Source: Nautilus pompilius (lineage: Eukaryota; Mollusca; Cephalopoda; Nautilida; Nautilidae). From it: a stretch of 64,000 bases of DNA. The DNA is taken from NCBI GenBank assembly GCA_018389105.1, contig JACATO010000307.1:2753001-2817000 (forward strand), given 5' to 3'. The translations under genes were made by a program, and so were the position numbers. The notes under the pieces were generated by a model. That model was given only the letters and a program-made list of their open reading frames with translations, had not been told where the DNA came from and did not search any database. Below, in pieces: positions 27,421 to 41,692 of this stretch (the first letter of the stretch is position 1; each line of letters starts with the position of its first letter).

Positions 27421-29000
27421 GTCTGTGGGCTACCATTCGTAGAAGGAAGTCGGTCGACTTAATTATAAATTTAAAGGACGGAGGAAGAAGAGGAGAAGAA
27501 AGCACGGGACGGGATGACATGTCGTTGGTTTGAAGGTCTGGGACAAACCCTTTCTCGACAGGTAGCCACACAATTGCCGACCAGGATTCCCCTGTCACAG
27601 TCAATCCCTCAAACTCTACCGATTGACCAAGTAACAGACAATACGAGAAAATGGCGTAATATTCCGCGGTCGGATGACAAGGCTGCTCACCCTGCTATTA
27701 CATATGGAGGAAGAAATGTGGAAGTATGTCTGGTCTCAGTGGTTATCGTGCTGGCGGCTTAAATATATATATGAGGTTCTAAGAGACATCACAATATTCT
27801 GCAACGTCATATAATTTCACTGGGGTGCAATAAGGGATGGGAACCACAACGGAACTACATCTTTAAAAAGTTGGTCTGACCTCTTCAATTTTCAGATCTA
27901 ATTTCAATTAAACTTGAGCGGGATTAACCAGAAAGAAGAAAATCCAACCAGTGATAGCCATCTGGGGAACTACTTACAAGAGAAGTAGAGATGGAGGCAG
28001 AGGCTGAGCCGAAACTCATCATTTCGAAGATAAAGACTCGAAGGGCTGACGAGGTCAAAACGCTCCGATAGACGGACCTTGTGATTACAGGCCAACCGCA
28101 GTCCTCTCTGGTGGCGGCCTCATGGTGCTAAACGGCAGGGGGAGACTACTATGGCAGGTTTTCTGTTTGTCCCTTCTTTGTGGTCATTTTAATTTAGTTT
28201 TATATCTGTCACCCGAAACTGTCTCCGGGCCGAACGAAACTGTGCCATCTGCGGAATCGCTTCAGGCTTAGATCGGATCCTGCAGATGGATTCCGTGACC
28301 AGTCTACGGTTGGTTAACTTGTCGCACACTAAGCATTTCTTTGGTTAACTTTAAAAGTTGAAAAGGCTTAAAACTGCGTTATCAACTTTCTCTGGATTTC
28401 CGACAAATCAGACGATTAAAGTTCCTTCGTGGGCTGCAGTATACGAACGTAGATCTAAAGTTGAGGTCTGTTGTGAAATAAATTAGACCCGAACAATGTT
28501 TATTTTTCGTAATTCTACGTTTCCTAGTTGGGAATTTCCCGGTGATACCCGGCAGCGTCGCTTTAATGGACTTGTTTATGGCCGGTCTGCATCCTATGAG
28601 AGCTGGCACCTGGACAAGGTTCACACTACACTGACCAGAAACTAGAGGTAAACTTGGCATCCGTATTTAGGGTATTCGGAATCTCCTTTCCTTCCTTTGA
28701 AGTTCCGTCGTTTAATCAGCAGCAGTCAGACGAGTGTAAGCCGCCAGTCCGCTCCAAAACAAGTCGTCTAATGACCATGTAATGGCGTCACATACGGTTA
28801 ACTATTTCAGCTGGTCTCTGTGCTTCCGCTGTACACGTGACAGCGCTTAAGGTTCAGCGAAGTCTCTCGATAAAGAAGCTTGATTTTAGGTTAGAGCTCT
28901 CCTGTTTAGAAGACCACAAAAATCTTTGAGGACCTCGCGGTTTTGCGAGCCGTCTGTAGGGATTCTGACAGATGACCTCCGCTCTCGCCTCAAAATCTCC

Positions 29001-29014
29001 CCGCCAGATGGCGC
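29001..29014 (+). promoter_or_regulatory. CTCF-like motif
   Basis: CCGCCAGATGGCGC fits the bilaterian CTCF core (CCASYAGRKGGCRS) closely in forward orientation. It lies about 8 kb upstream of the DSL gene start, between the CpG-depleted domain and the gene. Binding is not shown by sequence alone. Confidence 0.45.
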
Positions 29015-29343
29015 TCTCCAAGGTTTGGATACAGGAATTTTCATGACAATATACGTAAAAAATTATGATCTAAGAGCCACGTTTGGTCTTCGTGATGGTG
29101 TTGTCGATTCATGATATTGATTTATCAAAGGTTAATGATGGATAAGACCACGAGAATCCATCAATCTATTTTGACCCCCATAGCTGTTCACACGATCTTC
29201 GCCCACCTGTCTTCTTCTTTTTAATTTTGTCGCTGACACCCCATTATTTTGCAGACAACCGTTTAATTAATAAAGGAAATGCAAAATATCTTCGAGAACT
29301 TCTCCGTCTAATAATAACAAGAACAATTTATCTGAAATACTTT

Positions 29344-29504
<161 letters not shown>

Positions 29505-32340
29505 AAACTTTACTCTGTTAGAAACTCTGTGAAACAACAAAAAAGGAATATAAAAGATGGAATTCGTCAAAGAGGGTGGATGCAAATCCTCATGAGAATT
29601 TTTCAAGAATTTACCGTCATACCTGCTAAGGATTATCTCGCGATGCAAGAATGACTAATAATTAAATCTCTATTCCGGGATCAATAGCTTAACATAACGT
29701 TAATCGAGCGTAACTTGGAGGGAGAAAGTAACTCCTAAAAGATACCTCTGTGAGATCGCTGGACTAATGTTTCGCGGAAATAAGTCGGCATCGCTGCATA
29801 TTCTAGTGAGAGCCTGAAACAAGATTTAAAAAAAAAAGAAAAATTATATGCAGCTGCTATAAGATTCGTGATGCAATGTGGCGTAATTTCATTTAAGTCA
29901 CGTGTTTCTGATCTTAAACCGCCACTTGATAAGACAAGTTTAAACTACATCATTTCAACGCAAAGAAAGTGAATGAATAAATAAAAGAAGAATTTTGGGC
30001 GTAGTTTTTAATAATCAGCATCACAGGAAAAAAAAGTCATCTCGGTCGGCTGTTTCCCCTCACCCCGCTAGTGGATGAGCTACGTTTCGGCTATCTTCTT
30101 CTGTTGTCATCATCGGGGATCAGTCCCTGAAAAGGACTGTTTTTTGGGGGGGTGTACACAGATGGTAAGCTGTAGTGGTTAAGTGCCAGCATTGCACGCC
30201 AAAAAGCGAAACCAAACTTCCGATGACGGAAACACCGGAAGATAACCGAAACGTACCTTCCTCCTTATTTACATTCGAAACTTTGGGCAGTTTTAAAATT
30301 TCTACCATTATCGTAAATCAGTTTTTTAAAGTACCGGCCAGAGAACTGGGGGTGGGAAGTGCATCCTGACCGTCGATCGGGGCCGTTATCCCTTTAAACA
30401 TTATTTCAGACAACTTCTCGGCTCTCGTGCCTCCCCCCGGCCGGCTCTGGCCAGAAGACGGAACAGGCCGCCGACCGCGGAGCGTGTGAAGCTCGAGGAC
30501 AAAAGTGTGTAATGAGAAAACCATCTCCGGCTCGGACGAACACCGACGACCAGAACCGCGCCATTAAATATTCCTGATCTTTCGCTTCAAGATATTATTT
30601 CCTCGTGTTTTCGCCTACCAACCGAACCCGTCGCCCGCCGAGTTCAGAACCCACCTGGGTATTTAAGGAAAACCTGCGAGAATAAATGGCCGGCCTAAGT
30701 TTTCGTCACTGCTGCTGTTGTCTTTCTTTTACTCTGCGTCTTCTCGCTCGCGTGTGGCATCTCTGACAACTGGTCCAGCCATCTCCCCTCCTCCTCCTCC
30801 TCAGTCGGCGACCGTCTTCCACCCTTTACTCCGACTTAAAGCAGCTAAAATTAAATCGTCGCTATTCAGGAAATTCTTTATTTAAAAAAAATTAAAAACG
30901 TCAACTTTACTTCTTTTTTATATATATATATACATGATAAACGATTTTAAAGTTTTAAAACGCTTCAGATTGGTGATTCCTCCCATAATAATTACATTAT
31001 TCAGTACATTTTCGCCTGTCAGATAGTGTTGACGCAAGTAGTCATCTCGCCTGTGGGGCTGAAGTGATCTGTGAGGATCTGCTTCCATCTGATGCATAGT
31101 TTACAGCTCTTCTACATCGCAGCTTGCGATGTACACAATCTCCTTTGTGTGCTAAGCACGAAATTTATTACCGACATCTCCGTGTTCCGCTATAAACCTG
31201 TAAATAAAGAATGCTAACCGAGACCCAACTTACGGTGACACTAGAATACCAGCAGGATGCATGAATTATTAAAAAGACAAAAAAAACAAACAGTTACCAA
31301 CTCACATTTTCGCATAACAGTGTCCGGGGTTTTATTTAGTCATTTATTCTCGTTTTTAACGGAATTTATTTAAAGAATATTTAGTAAGTGATATATGACA
31401 GCTAATCTGGGGATAAAGTTTTATTTTCTTCCTATTTAAAAGTTGTAACAGTTCGTTGTTGGGATCAGGTAATCACTACGCAAGTGCGTTAGGCAGCGAC
31501 TCCTAGTATACGATGTCATGATAAAAATATGCAAACGACTATGTGAATTACACCTGATGACGTAATCACGATGGAGAACATCGGCACACCTGAGATGCTT
31601 TAGTTTGTTTGCCTCTTTAGAACCCCAACTAGCTTTTATTATTTCTTTGGCATTTTTTATTTTCAGATACAAACGAATTTCAGTTAAAAACCTTAATTTA
31701 AAAAAACACGGAAGCGAGTCGAGTAGCCCCATTTTAAATACGGAACCTTAAGCGTTTGTACGTATTCATCCATTGCAGGTGTTTTACCTTTAACTCGCAG
31801 CTATTTACGAAAGCTTCCAGTACATGATGTAGGCGGAAGTCAGGTTCTCTCCCCTATCCTAGATTTTTTTACAGGTAAATATGAAATCGGCAAAGGTGCG
31901 TATTATTTGCGAATTTTTTTCTTCTCGTTTTCTTCTAAGATGCATGAGGTAATAGATAAAACGTCTGGCGTTAGTTACCTGCGGCCAGCCGGCTTACAGC
32001 CATTCGTCGTATTTTATACTTTACTGGAACCTACCGCCCAGAGTCAACAGAAGAATGTTCTTTTTCCCCAGACATTATTTACCATCCCTGCCCACATCTT
32101 GCGAAAATCAGCCACACCCGTCTAGGCAGCTCCTCCCGCCCGACTTCCGGTTACTTCGCGCGACAAAAGCAACCAAAACGATCAGTAAAGCAAAAAAGCA
32201 GGTTCAGCAGACTTCACGTAAGCTTATCAGCGGAATCAGAGGAGACGCTGTCGACCGGCAGCAGGGAGAAGGTCGTACTAAAAGGCTAGAGAGTCCGAAA
32301 CAACTGGACGTTCGGTCTGTTAACCGCAATCTCGGCTCAC

Positions 32341-32377
32341 CACGTGACCTGGCGATACCACGTGTTCCGTGACGTGG
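32341..32377. promoter_or_regulatory. Two CACGTG E-boxes followed by TGACGTGG
   Basis: CACGTG occurs at 32341-32346 and 32359-32364, and a CRE-like TGACGTGG at 32370-32377, all within 37 bp of a CpG-rich stretch. Such clusters bind bHLH-Zip and bZIP factors in other animals. No transcript start can be assigned. Confidence 0.3.
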
Positions 32378-34534
32378 CATTCGGCAGCAAGCTGCCTGGC
32401 TGGTGAGATGCCGATTTTTCACGAATTAATCGGTTCCTGTTTTCGCAACAAAGCCGACGTTCCGCCAGATCGGAGAGCTTCAGCACCGGGTCTGTTTTCG
32501 CGGCTGTCGCTGATTAACCGACAGAGGGTTTTGTTTGGAAATTCCCCACTTTTTGGGCGCACCGACGAGTTAGGGCAGGAACCGAACGTTCGTGCGTGTT
32601 GCGTCACCTCACTACTACTAGTAAGTGAACCGTCGAGATCTCTTCCTCCGGCCGTCGTCGCCGTTTTGTCTCAGAGATCCGGGTTGGTCGCTCGGTTCTC
32701 ACGGCTGAACGGGGGCTTGAAGCTTCCCGCGTCACGACCGACTCTTCCAATATCTCGCTCGATCTCAGCTGAATTCCGTAAAAGATACCAGAACGACAGT
32801 CACCAGCTCGTCTTCGGCGCCTGCCGCACACCCACACGACCTATAATCCCAAGATTCCTCTCTTAAATTGCTTTGATAAATATATTTTCACCAGGTGTCA
32901 AATAGCCGTGTTTGCGAAGGGAGCAGTGTTGGTTCGTCTGAGCCGTCCCAAGATTCCGGCCCCTCCCCTGCCAGGCAGGAGTGAGACGGGGACGTCCCTT
33001 TACCTTCTGACTCATCTCCCGCACCGAAATCTTCCTTCGTTCACGATCTAATCTCTCCCGAACTGGGATTACTCGCTACTAACAGCCCCCTAATTGGTAG
33101 AAGGGAGAGATTTCATAGTCTAGTTCGGCCAGGTCAGCCCCTAATCACCGTAATGTTTACGTACACCTCAGTCACACTCCTCTACGGGTCTGCGACTGGC
33201 GTTTACCTTCATTTCTAGCGCCAGCGCTGCTCTATGCGGCGCGTTTGATGTGGAAAAGGTATCTGTCGTTTACCGTATTCTCCGTAACTAAACCTGCTGC
33301 GAAGCTGCGAGGCTTCTGTCTTCATCTTTGGCAATCACGGTTGTTTCCCCCTGATTTCAATGTTCATTACAGCCGTCATCAAGCTCGGCGTTATGCTACT
33401 AATTATGACGTAATTATGACGTGCTATATGTGCACAGTTTAGGCAAGTTGTTACAGCACCGGTGATTTCTAATTAGAATTATACATGAGCTACAACCGAC
33501 TTCAGATGCTTTACCCCTTACTCATCTAAGATATGGTTTCGTAGATTATAGCGTCATATTCTTTGAGATCGAGGCTCAAGGTACTTGACGTCGGTTACAG
33601 CTTCGCTATACGCCCGGCCTAAGCCTGACCGGAAACCGCTAACACTGTAACAACAGTCTCCCGGTAGGGGCTGTCTCTACTGTGTTATGTAAATACATTT
33701 AAAAGGCCGCCGTGTTGTCGCTTCCATCACTGACAGCGGAAGTTAAAATGTAAGTTCGTATGAGAAAACGGAGCGGGGGTTCGGGGGTCTACTCCACGGA
33801 AAGGAAAGCCCTTCTGTTTAGTACCGGGAGGAAAGAGTCGGGTAAAGGATGAAACTAAATAAGAACTTTCCAAAAAATACAAAACAAGAAGAAAGTCTAC
33901 AACTTGAGTAAACACCCCAGAGCTGCTAATCCAGCCCCCCCCCTCTCCCCTCTCTGTCGCTTCACCCGTCCAGATCGTATAAATATAAAAGCTACAGATT
34001 ATTTGTTGAAAACATCTTCAAGTTCCGGAAGTTTGCTTAACTGACGTCATCGAAACACGTGACTTCAATTAAAAGCCTTCAACAGACGCACACGGAAATG
34101 CAAAGAAAATGTTGAATTATTATCCTTTCTATGCCCGCGCAGGCCCATTAAAATCTACGTTTATTGTTTATAAATAAGGCCTGGTGAATAGTTTATGCTG
34201 TTTTGGTTTGCAATTCCTTTTATGTTGTTAATACTGCGGCTAATTGAGCTGGAGAGACAGACGGTCATCGCCACAAAGAACGGGACGGACGCAGGACCGC
34301 GTGGAACGACGGCATCTCGTTTAATTATCAGGAGGCCGATGCCTGGTTAGAAATCATCGAAGGGTGTGATAATCGATGATAATCGTCATGCGGCTGTGTG
34401 GAAGCGGTGGGGCTCCAGACAGACCCCGAAGAAAGCTTCCAGGCGAGATGGCAGACTAATCTGTCGGCGTGGAAGGGAGAAGGTCTGCAAATAGTCCCCG
34501 CTGATAATGGTCCTGAAAGTGGATACGGCATTTT

Positions 34535-34561
34535 GAGGAGGAGGAGGAGGAGGAGGAGGAG
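34535..34561. repeat. (GGA)n microsatellite
   Basis: Nine uninterrupted GGA-type units. Confidence 0.95.
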
Positions 34562-34698
34562 TGGCGTGAGATGCTGACTAAGCGTGATACATGCGAGTAA
34601 TAGTTTCATTGTTGAAATGAGGTACAAAGAAAGTCTGGTTTTTCCTCGCCTGTTCTGGCCCCAAACCCTGACATCAGGCAGTCTCTCATGTGAACTGC

Positions 34699-34825
34699 TG
34701 TGGGAATGTGTCAACTTCTAGTTTCTTCTCTCCTCTCCCCAAAATTGGGAACAGTGGACGTTTCTGCTGTTGTTGAATAATCTCCTGTGCTTGACATTTA
34801 CGCGGATAACTCGCCATTTCCCACA
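34699..34825. promoter_or_regulatory. Pair of CSL/Su(H)-like sites in opposite orientation
   Basis: TGTGGGAA at 34699-34706 and its reverse complement TTCCCACA at 34818-34825 both fit the CSL consensus YGTGGGAA. They lie about 2.4 kb upstream of a Notch-ligand gene, where Notch feedback is plausible. The spacing of about 110 bp is not that of a classical paired SPS site. Confidence 0.3.
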
Positions 34826-34928
34826 CGTAAAGACGGCGTTTGGTTCTTCGTGGCGGTCGTCATACGAAGGCGACGATGTTCCGCCTGGCCGAAGACTCGA
34901 ATAATGGCTCTAGTTGGACGCCCGTAAA

Positions 34929-34942
34929 ACACTAGATGGCAG
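34929..34942 (+). promoter_or_regulatory. CTCF-like motif
   Basis: ACACTAGATGGCAG differs from the CTCF core only at the first base. Forward orientation, 2.2 kb upstream of the DSL start codon. Confidence 0.4.
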
Positions 34943-36686
34943 GACAGGTCCGAGTGCTTCCGACAAAGGATAAGGCCCTCTGGCAGCCAGTAATTTGAAA
35001 AGGCCGTGAAATATGGTGGAATTAGAGTAATCTTTACGCAGGCCAGAAATACGGGTAGCATTGAGCAGAGTCGAGCTAAAGATAGGGTTAATTAGGTGGA
35101 AATCAAACAGAACTTTTGAACGGGGTGGGCTCGGCGAGTCTGAAATAGCTATAAAAGGGGGGTAGAGTTAGGCTAACATTAAACAGAACGGAGTTAGATA
35201 TAGCTTCAAGAAGGGTGGACTAAAATTATTAATGAATAAGGTGGCACTAACGATAGGCCTAAACAAAGCAATATTAAATATAGGAGTAAATAAAACGGAG
35301 GTAACGGCATCTTTTACTGGAATGGAATTAAAGGACTTGTTGACCATAGAAAAAGAAATGCAATGAAATAGAGAAATGAGCCAAAGAACGATATAACGCT
35401 TTATTAGTAGTTTTTATTATATAAACTATTTATTTATGTATTTTGTTTGTTTATTTAAAAACATTTTACTTTGATTTAAAGTTAGCTGAAGAGCGAGAAT
35501 AGTGCATATTAAAAGTTGAATATTTGAAGATACAGATGTTTGGACGAATAGTCGGTCGCCTTTACTTTATCTTTAATGTCTTACACCGAGAACCAGAGGA
35601 CCATCTTTAGGCAGTGTTAACTCCACTCCTTCTTTATATCAGGTAAATACCAGGTAAAAAGTGAATACTGCCAGCTACAGCAGAGTTAAGGCGGCTTCTT
35701 CTTCGCCTTGGGTTCTACCGCAAAAGCTGGATACATCAGATTAACCTGAAAAAGATGTGTTTGATTGGGAAGTCTGTACAAGGAAGCTATCCCATCTCAG
35801 TTTAGAAATACTAGAAGGTACCAGAAGAGTATAAAAGAGAGATGCGAAGCAGTTTTATGATACAACTGTAATACTTCCATGCTATTCTATGCTTCATGTG
35901 CTTTGTCATAATAAACAAAGATGCATTCAAATTCACTCAAGAGACAGTTGAATTTAGAAGTTAGACTTATGGAAACTAATTTAACTCCAAATGATGATGG
36001 TAAATCATGCTACTTTAAAACTTTTAATGAAGAAATGGCTGCAATTTCAGTGCGACTTGCTAGACACAAAAATAGTAGCGATAACCGAACACGTGGACTA
36101 CAACTTTGTCAGACTGGTCTCCAGTCGAAGACTTTCTTTCCGCAACGATGGCTGTGGCACTACTCTCATTGGATCATGCTACCTGTGTTAAGCTTATTTT
36201 CAAGGCAAATATGAAAGAGCCGTTTCATACTTTTTCCTTTGCTTCTAGCAAACCTGCAACCAGTCGCTAGACACTCAGTCGATGAGTTGACTGCGTTTTG
36301 TATAACCCGATTTTCAGCTACATTATCAAAACAGATCCTGTCAAAGGCTAGACCTGACAGAATACTTCACAAGCTTGTTTAACGGTAGAAGAGGAAATAA
36401 TTCCTGTGAGCTTTGGAAAGGTGATAGAGAGAGAGAGAGAGAGATGATGATGACTGGAAATAACGCCCAATTGAACAGTTTCGTTTGAACCGGTCTTGAC
36501 GAGGCCAAAGTTGAATTTGGCCGACCAATTAATACGCAGAACAAAACTGAAACTATCCATTCAACCTAATTACAAGAAGTAGAAAAGCGAAAGAACTTTG
36601 GGACGGTGTTTCTTCCGAAGCACAGTGACACGGACTCGAAAACGGCTGCTTTTTGAAGCGTCATTTCCCTAACGGGTACACGAGCT

Positions 36687-36706
36687 CACCTGACTCCTCA
36701 CAGGTG
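36687..36706. promoter_or_regulatory. Inverted pair of CAGGTG E-boxes upstream of the DSL gene
   Basis: CACCTG at 36687-36692 and CAGGTG at 36701-36706 form an inverted pair with an 8-bp gap, about 440 bp upstream of the ATG. Proneural bHLH and Snail/ZEB factors bind this core in other animals. A TATATAT string at about 37080 could serve as a TATA-like element. Neither is proven. Confidence 0.3.
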
Positions 36707-37146
36707 TGTGGAGGGAGGGAGGGAGGACTGCTGGTGTAAGATCAGCCGGATCTTCTTTCTTAAATTCTGCCCGAGAAACAAGGCGGATTCAGGTATTCAT
36801 AGCGCATTGTCTATTCGTTGTTCAGGTAGGCCACGAATCTCGTTCATTGGTTAACTCCTCATCCTGCCCTCGGCATTTTTACCTGCTGCATTGGTCGGCC
36901 TCCGCCAAAGGTAAACGAACTCGGAGAAGACGGCGTGGGATGGATGTTGACATAGAAGGGGCAGCGTTTGGCGTCTTTGTTTGCCTGTGTACATCACGTC
37001 TCTGCAGCTCGGTTATAAGCTAAGAACCGTATGAGTTTCAGCTAGACTGGAAGGGAAGTGGGACATCCACACCTATATCGTATATATCGAGTGTTTTGGA
37101 AGAAGGAGAGGCACACTCTGAAGGAAGAGGGACGAGGTACCGCACG

Positions 37147-37212
37147 ATGCTGAGGTTGGGAAGCTGTGACGTGTTACTGCTGTTTTCTGGCATAATACTG
37201 GCAGTTATAAAA
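37147..37212 (+). CDS. DSL gene exon 1: signal peptide
   Basis: ATG at 37147 opens [22 protein letters not shown], a short n-region and a hydrophobic core typical of a secretory signal. The donor AAA|GTAAGTA is at 37213 in phase 0. Upstream codons are open in this frame for about 17 residues but contain no ATG, so 37147 is the natural start. A further noncoding 5' exon cannot be excluded. Confidence 0.8.
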
Positions 37213-40200
37213 GTAAGTACCCACACCGCCTTCCTGATTTTTAAAATAGCGAACGAAAGCAGGAGTTTTTCGGGCTGTTTGAGGCATCGAAGAGAACGAA
37301 ATGAAGGGGCCCGATTTAACCCGTTCACGGGTCGGTGAAATGTCCGGGCCAAGGTTCGACATCCGGAGATGGCCGAGCGTAGGCACGATGGGTGCATTGT
37401 GTTTTCAGTTTGGTATAGATGTTTTACCAGAAAGTTTGTCCTGATAAACTCAATTTCCGATAATTTAAGATAATCCACACACCGAACCTATATTCTGTGT
37501 ATGATGGCACGGGATGGGATTAGAAGAAAAGATCCCGAGCAGACGAGAGGAGCCACGATAAGGGAGACAACCCCGGCCTAACCGAAAGTCCGTTTAAAAT
37601 ATTCAGGACAAGCAGACGGTAAAAGAGAGAAGAAGAAAAAAAAAATGGCTGAGAGGCCGGCCCAGTCCCCCTCTACCGGCTCTCATGCTGTGCAAACAGA
37701 ACAGCAGCACGGCTGAAGGATGGCGTTGTACAACATCTCTGCTGGAAGCCGGCTTCACTCAGTATAAATAAACAAACTTTTAAAAACAAATAGGAAAAGA
37801 AAAGAATTTTTATTCTCAAGAATATATGTCATTGAATCTCTCCCAGAGGCAGCCACACGTGTATAAACAGAATTCCATCAGAAAGAAGTGAGCCATGGGC
37901 TGAAGAATTCGAGTGCTGTAATAAAATACCGCATTTGGTGTGTCTGCGTTAATCTCGGGAAAGTTTTGCTGAGATTTTCCTTTAAAATTCCCTTGTGAAA
38001 CCGAAATGGCTCCCGTATTCCTTGCGCATCTTTGGTGGCGACCGCCGTCCATCAATGGAGAGTGACGGTCGTTATGCCGTGGCTCGGTTGGTTGGCTAAT
38101 ATCCCGTATAGCCAACAGCAAATTTTGCTTGAACCAGGCGTTGGGGAGAAAAGAATAAACCCTAGAACTATCTATCTCCTGAGTAAAGCTGTCCCCCACT
38201 TCGATAAGTTGTTTTTGATAGAATGCCATTATACGTATATCAACCGAACCAGAAGTTATTTGTTTGAGTATCGGAAGGCGAGAACAGCGCCGCCATCATC
38301 GATTAATACCTGGGAATTAATTCTATGCCCGACTCCCGCCGTGGAGAGCGGCTGTTTCCAGCCTAGTTTCTTGTGATTTGTCTCTAATCGTTTGATGTTA
38401 TCAATTCTGACGATACAACCCACACAGAAAGTCGATGAATGCGCCTTCTCGCGGATACCTTTCCAGGGGTCTCACAGTCTTCGATGGTTTCAGGAGATCC
38501 TGGAGAAACAACAAACCATTATACACGACGTATACAATATACAAGAGTCATTCATGTTTTTTCCAGAACTCTTTAGTTGTGCATAATGGACTATTTCTTC
38601 TTCTCTTTGCTAGAACCCTCACAAGTTTGCACAAACGTCTTTAAGCTGATGCAGAATCGTACGGATGACGTTATACGTGCGCCACCTATCGGATAATTTT
38701 GAGAGTGACGAAGTGATGTTGACAACCCTGTTTGTTTAAGTTTAATCGGTTGATTAGATTATTGGAATATTTTTTTTTAAATCATCGTGAAATGTTAGAG
38801 AGAGTAAAAGGTTCTGTCGACATCAATAGAATTAAGGCCTCAGGCTTCATCCATAGCAACAACAACAACAACAAAAACAGGCAGCGTACACTTAAAATTA
38901 CAAATTTATTACCAGAATGTTTTCAAACTGATGAGTCATTTTTTATTTCTAAAAATACAGTTTTAATTATAATGTAATTCAGTTAAAACCAATCAGAACA
39001 TTCAGAGACATTCACCAGAATGCGCTCTTGCATCCTGTTTACGTTAATGATCACCAGCCAAGTTTCCGACTAATCAAAGCCAGGTGTTAATACCACTCCT
39101 GGACCACTTTGGCTCACCTGAGTTATTTGGTTTGTGATCATATCTTTAGGCGGGAGAGGTAAAAGGATGAGCTTCACGGTCTTTTTCAGGGGAAGGAGAC
39201 GAGAACGTTTACATTTAGAAATTCCTTTTAAATTGCAATTCAGTTCTCGCGTCTTTGGATCGGAAGAGATTTCTGAACAGTGTCAGGCAGGTGCAGAGGA
39301 AGACAGCTTGCTTACAAGAAAATTATATAAACAGTTTAAATATTATTTCTTTTTCTAAATGCCGTAATTGACGATTAGAAAGAGAAAAATCTTCGTAGGA
39401 GAAAGAAGAACATTTACCGCCAGAATGTTCACTCTGTTCTTACCGCAGGGGAAGGGCACTGTCATGGCCCATGAAACTTTCCCCCGAGATTACGCTTGCA
39501 AGGGCTTACTATAGTAATTTTTTAAAAAATGTTCGGACGAAAGAAAAAAAAAAAAACAGGGGAGAAAAGGGTCTGGTTTGAAGGAGAGAGATTGAGAAAT
39601 AGCGCAGTACGCCATCGATGACTGCTGCTCCAATCGTCTGCCTTGTCGACAGAAGTCTGTCAGCGCCCCACATCTTCTCCATTATTCCTGCAGAGAATCG
39701 AGATATTAACCCTCCTTCCGCTCCGTTAGCGTCTCGATTCATCGAACGATGTTTTTGTTTTTGTCCTTTTATGCTGTGTGAATTTAACTCTGTTGCAGCC
39801 GGTGACCACCGACACAATTCTGGAAATACATTTGGTCAACTTCACCAACTTTGACAGGGAGCTAGCTAACGGCCGTTACTGTGGTAACGGGCCCAAACCA
39901 TCCCTGTGTCACACCGTGATACAGGTCTGCGCCTACGAAAAGCCCAGATTCGGAAGCGTAGCCTCGTCTTGTTCGCTGGGATTCAGACGAACGAGTGTTC
40001 TCGGTAAGTAGGCACCAAATATTCCCTGTGCAAACATTAATCATTTTGAGATAAACTCGGATTATCACACGTACTTAGTAGATCCTTCTTTTTTTTAAAA
40101 AAAACCTATAATAATGTTCAACACTGAAACAGATTCATGCATCGCAAAGTTTTCTTCGACTGCGAACTGTTTAATTTAGGCGGAACGTTTTGATTTATCA

Positions 40201-41631
40201 CCTGACTTTGATATATCTTTAACAAATTAGAAATCTGTCTAACTGCGATTATATGTCCACTTATCTTTTACCAAACTACCAAAAATAACCGTCAGTTAGA
40301 GGTGATCGCCAATTATACTGTCTGTTAGAACCTTTCAAGACCGCTGCATTAAGTCGAAAGATGGCTGACTATAAAGTTTACTTTCTGTAGTGTTTTACTG
40401 TATTAAAAATATGGTCTATACACGTGTGTGTGAGCACATACACAGAGAATTGCTGTACTTAGATGGTGAAAATGTTTACTTTCTCTCAGATAGTGTACCT
40501 ACTGTTACCCGTCTGCGGCTATCGTCGTCTATACTCACGGGGGCACCTGATGAGGTCGCACAGCCATGGTCAACTCCAACTAACGATGGCTTCCTCACAA
40601 AGACTGGCACTTGATTAATTCAATTTTACCATTATTTTTAAAGTTAAGAAGATTGTAAAATGTTTGAAGCTAATAACTAAATCCTGTTCAGGTTTTCGGG
40701 TGGCGACATTTAGAAAGAACTTCTGTTACTGTTACCAAGCTTCACAAACCGATTTTTTGAGTGGTTTATTTATGATCAAGGAAATTGCTATCTGGTCTTT
40801 AACATTTTTATTTTTAAAGGCTGCTGCTGCCATCAATAAAAGGGTGAGAAACCCAATACCATCTTTATAATAGTAATTATTGTCATTAAACTGCAGAAAA
40901 CGCAAAGTCGCACCACTAATTAATATTTATTCTCCATCGTCTGACTTCTTCTGAAGTTTTGGAGGCAAACAAAACCACTCAATACTTCTCTTGTCTCAGC
41001 AGCAACAGACTTCCGTGGCGAGTTAATTAGACGTTCACGACTGCTGAATGTTTCTGAATAGATTTTACTGATTTAGTCGCCACCCACCCCCTTTTTTTGT
41101 CGATATACATCTGCCAACTTCCCCAGACTGAATCCCTTCCCTTCTACCCTGGTTCTACGACTTTCAATTACCGCTCTGCGCTGAACAGCCTCTTTCTCTT
41201 TCCCTTTTCTTTAATTGTTTTCCAAACTGCTTTACTCGGCCTTCATTTCCTTTGGATACCCTGCAAAAATTGTTTCAAATTTATTACCATTTTCAGAAGA
41301 GATGCAGTCGATTTCTACTTTTATTAAGAATTTTCCGATTTTTTTTGCTATGGATAAAAACACGAGATTAAAATATCGAAAAAAGAAGAGAGGGAGGAAG
41401 GTCTCGGTCTTTTTCCACGACGGAAATGAAGCTGTAGGAAAATACTTCGGCTCAACGAGATGGTTAAACAAATTTAGTTAGTAAGGCTGCAGACAAAATG
41501 AGCATCAGAAAAGAAATTTATACACCGTAAAACCGAAATTATACAAACTGACAAGCAACGGATAGGTAATATGAGAAACCGGTCGGTCGACACACACTCT
41601 TCTCTTTCTCTCTTTCTCTCCCTCTCTCCAT

Positions 41632-41692
<61 letters not shown>

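Noticed and set aside
30067-30120. GATGATGA ... GAAAC on the minus strand as a possible hammerhead ribozyme
   Set aside because: The exact CTGATGA core, stem II pairing and a cleavage-site context are not present in the required arrangement.
32369-32866. 165-codon plus-strand open frame in CpG-rich DNA
   Set aside because: No domain, no supporting splice sites or start context. High GC lowers stop frequency, and competing minus-strand frames overlap it.
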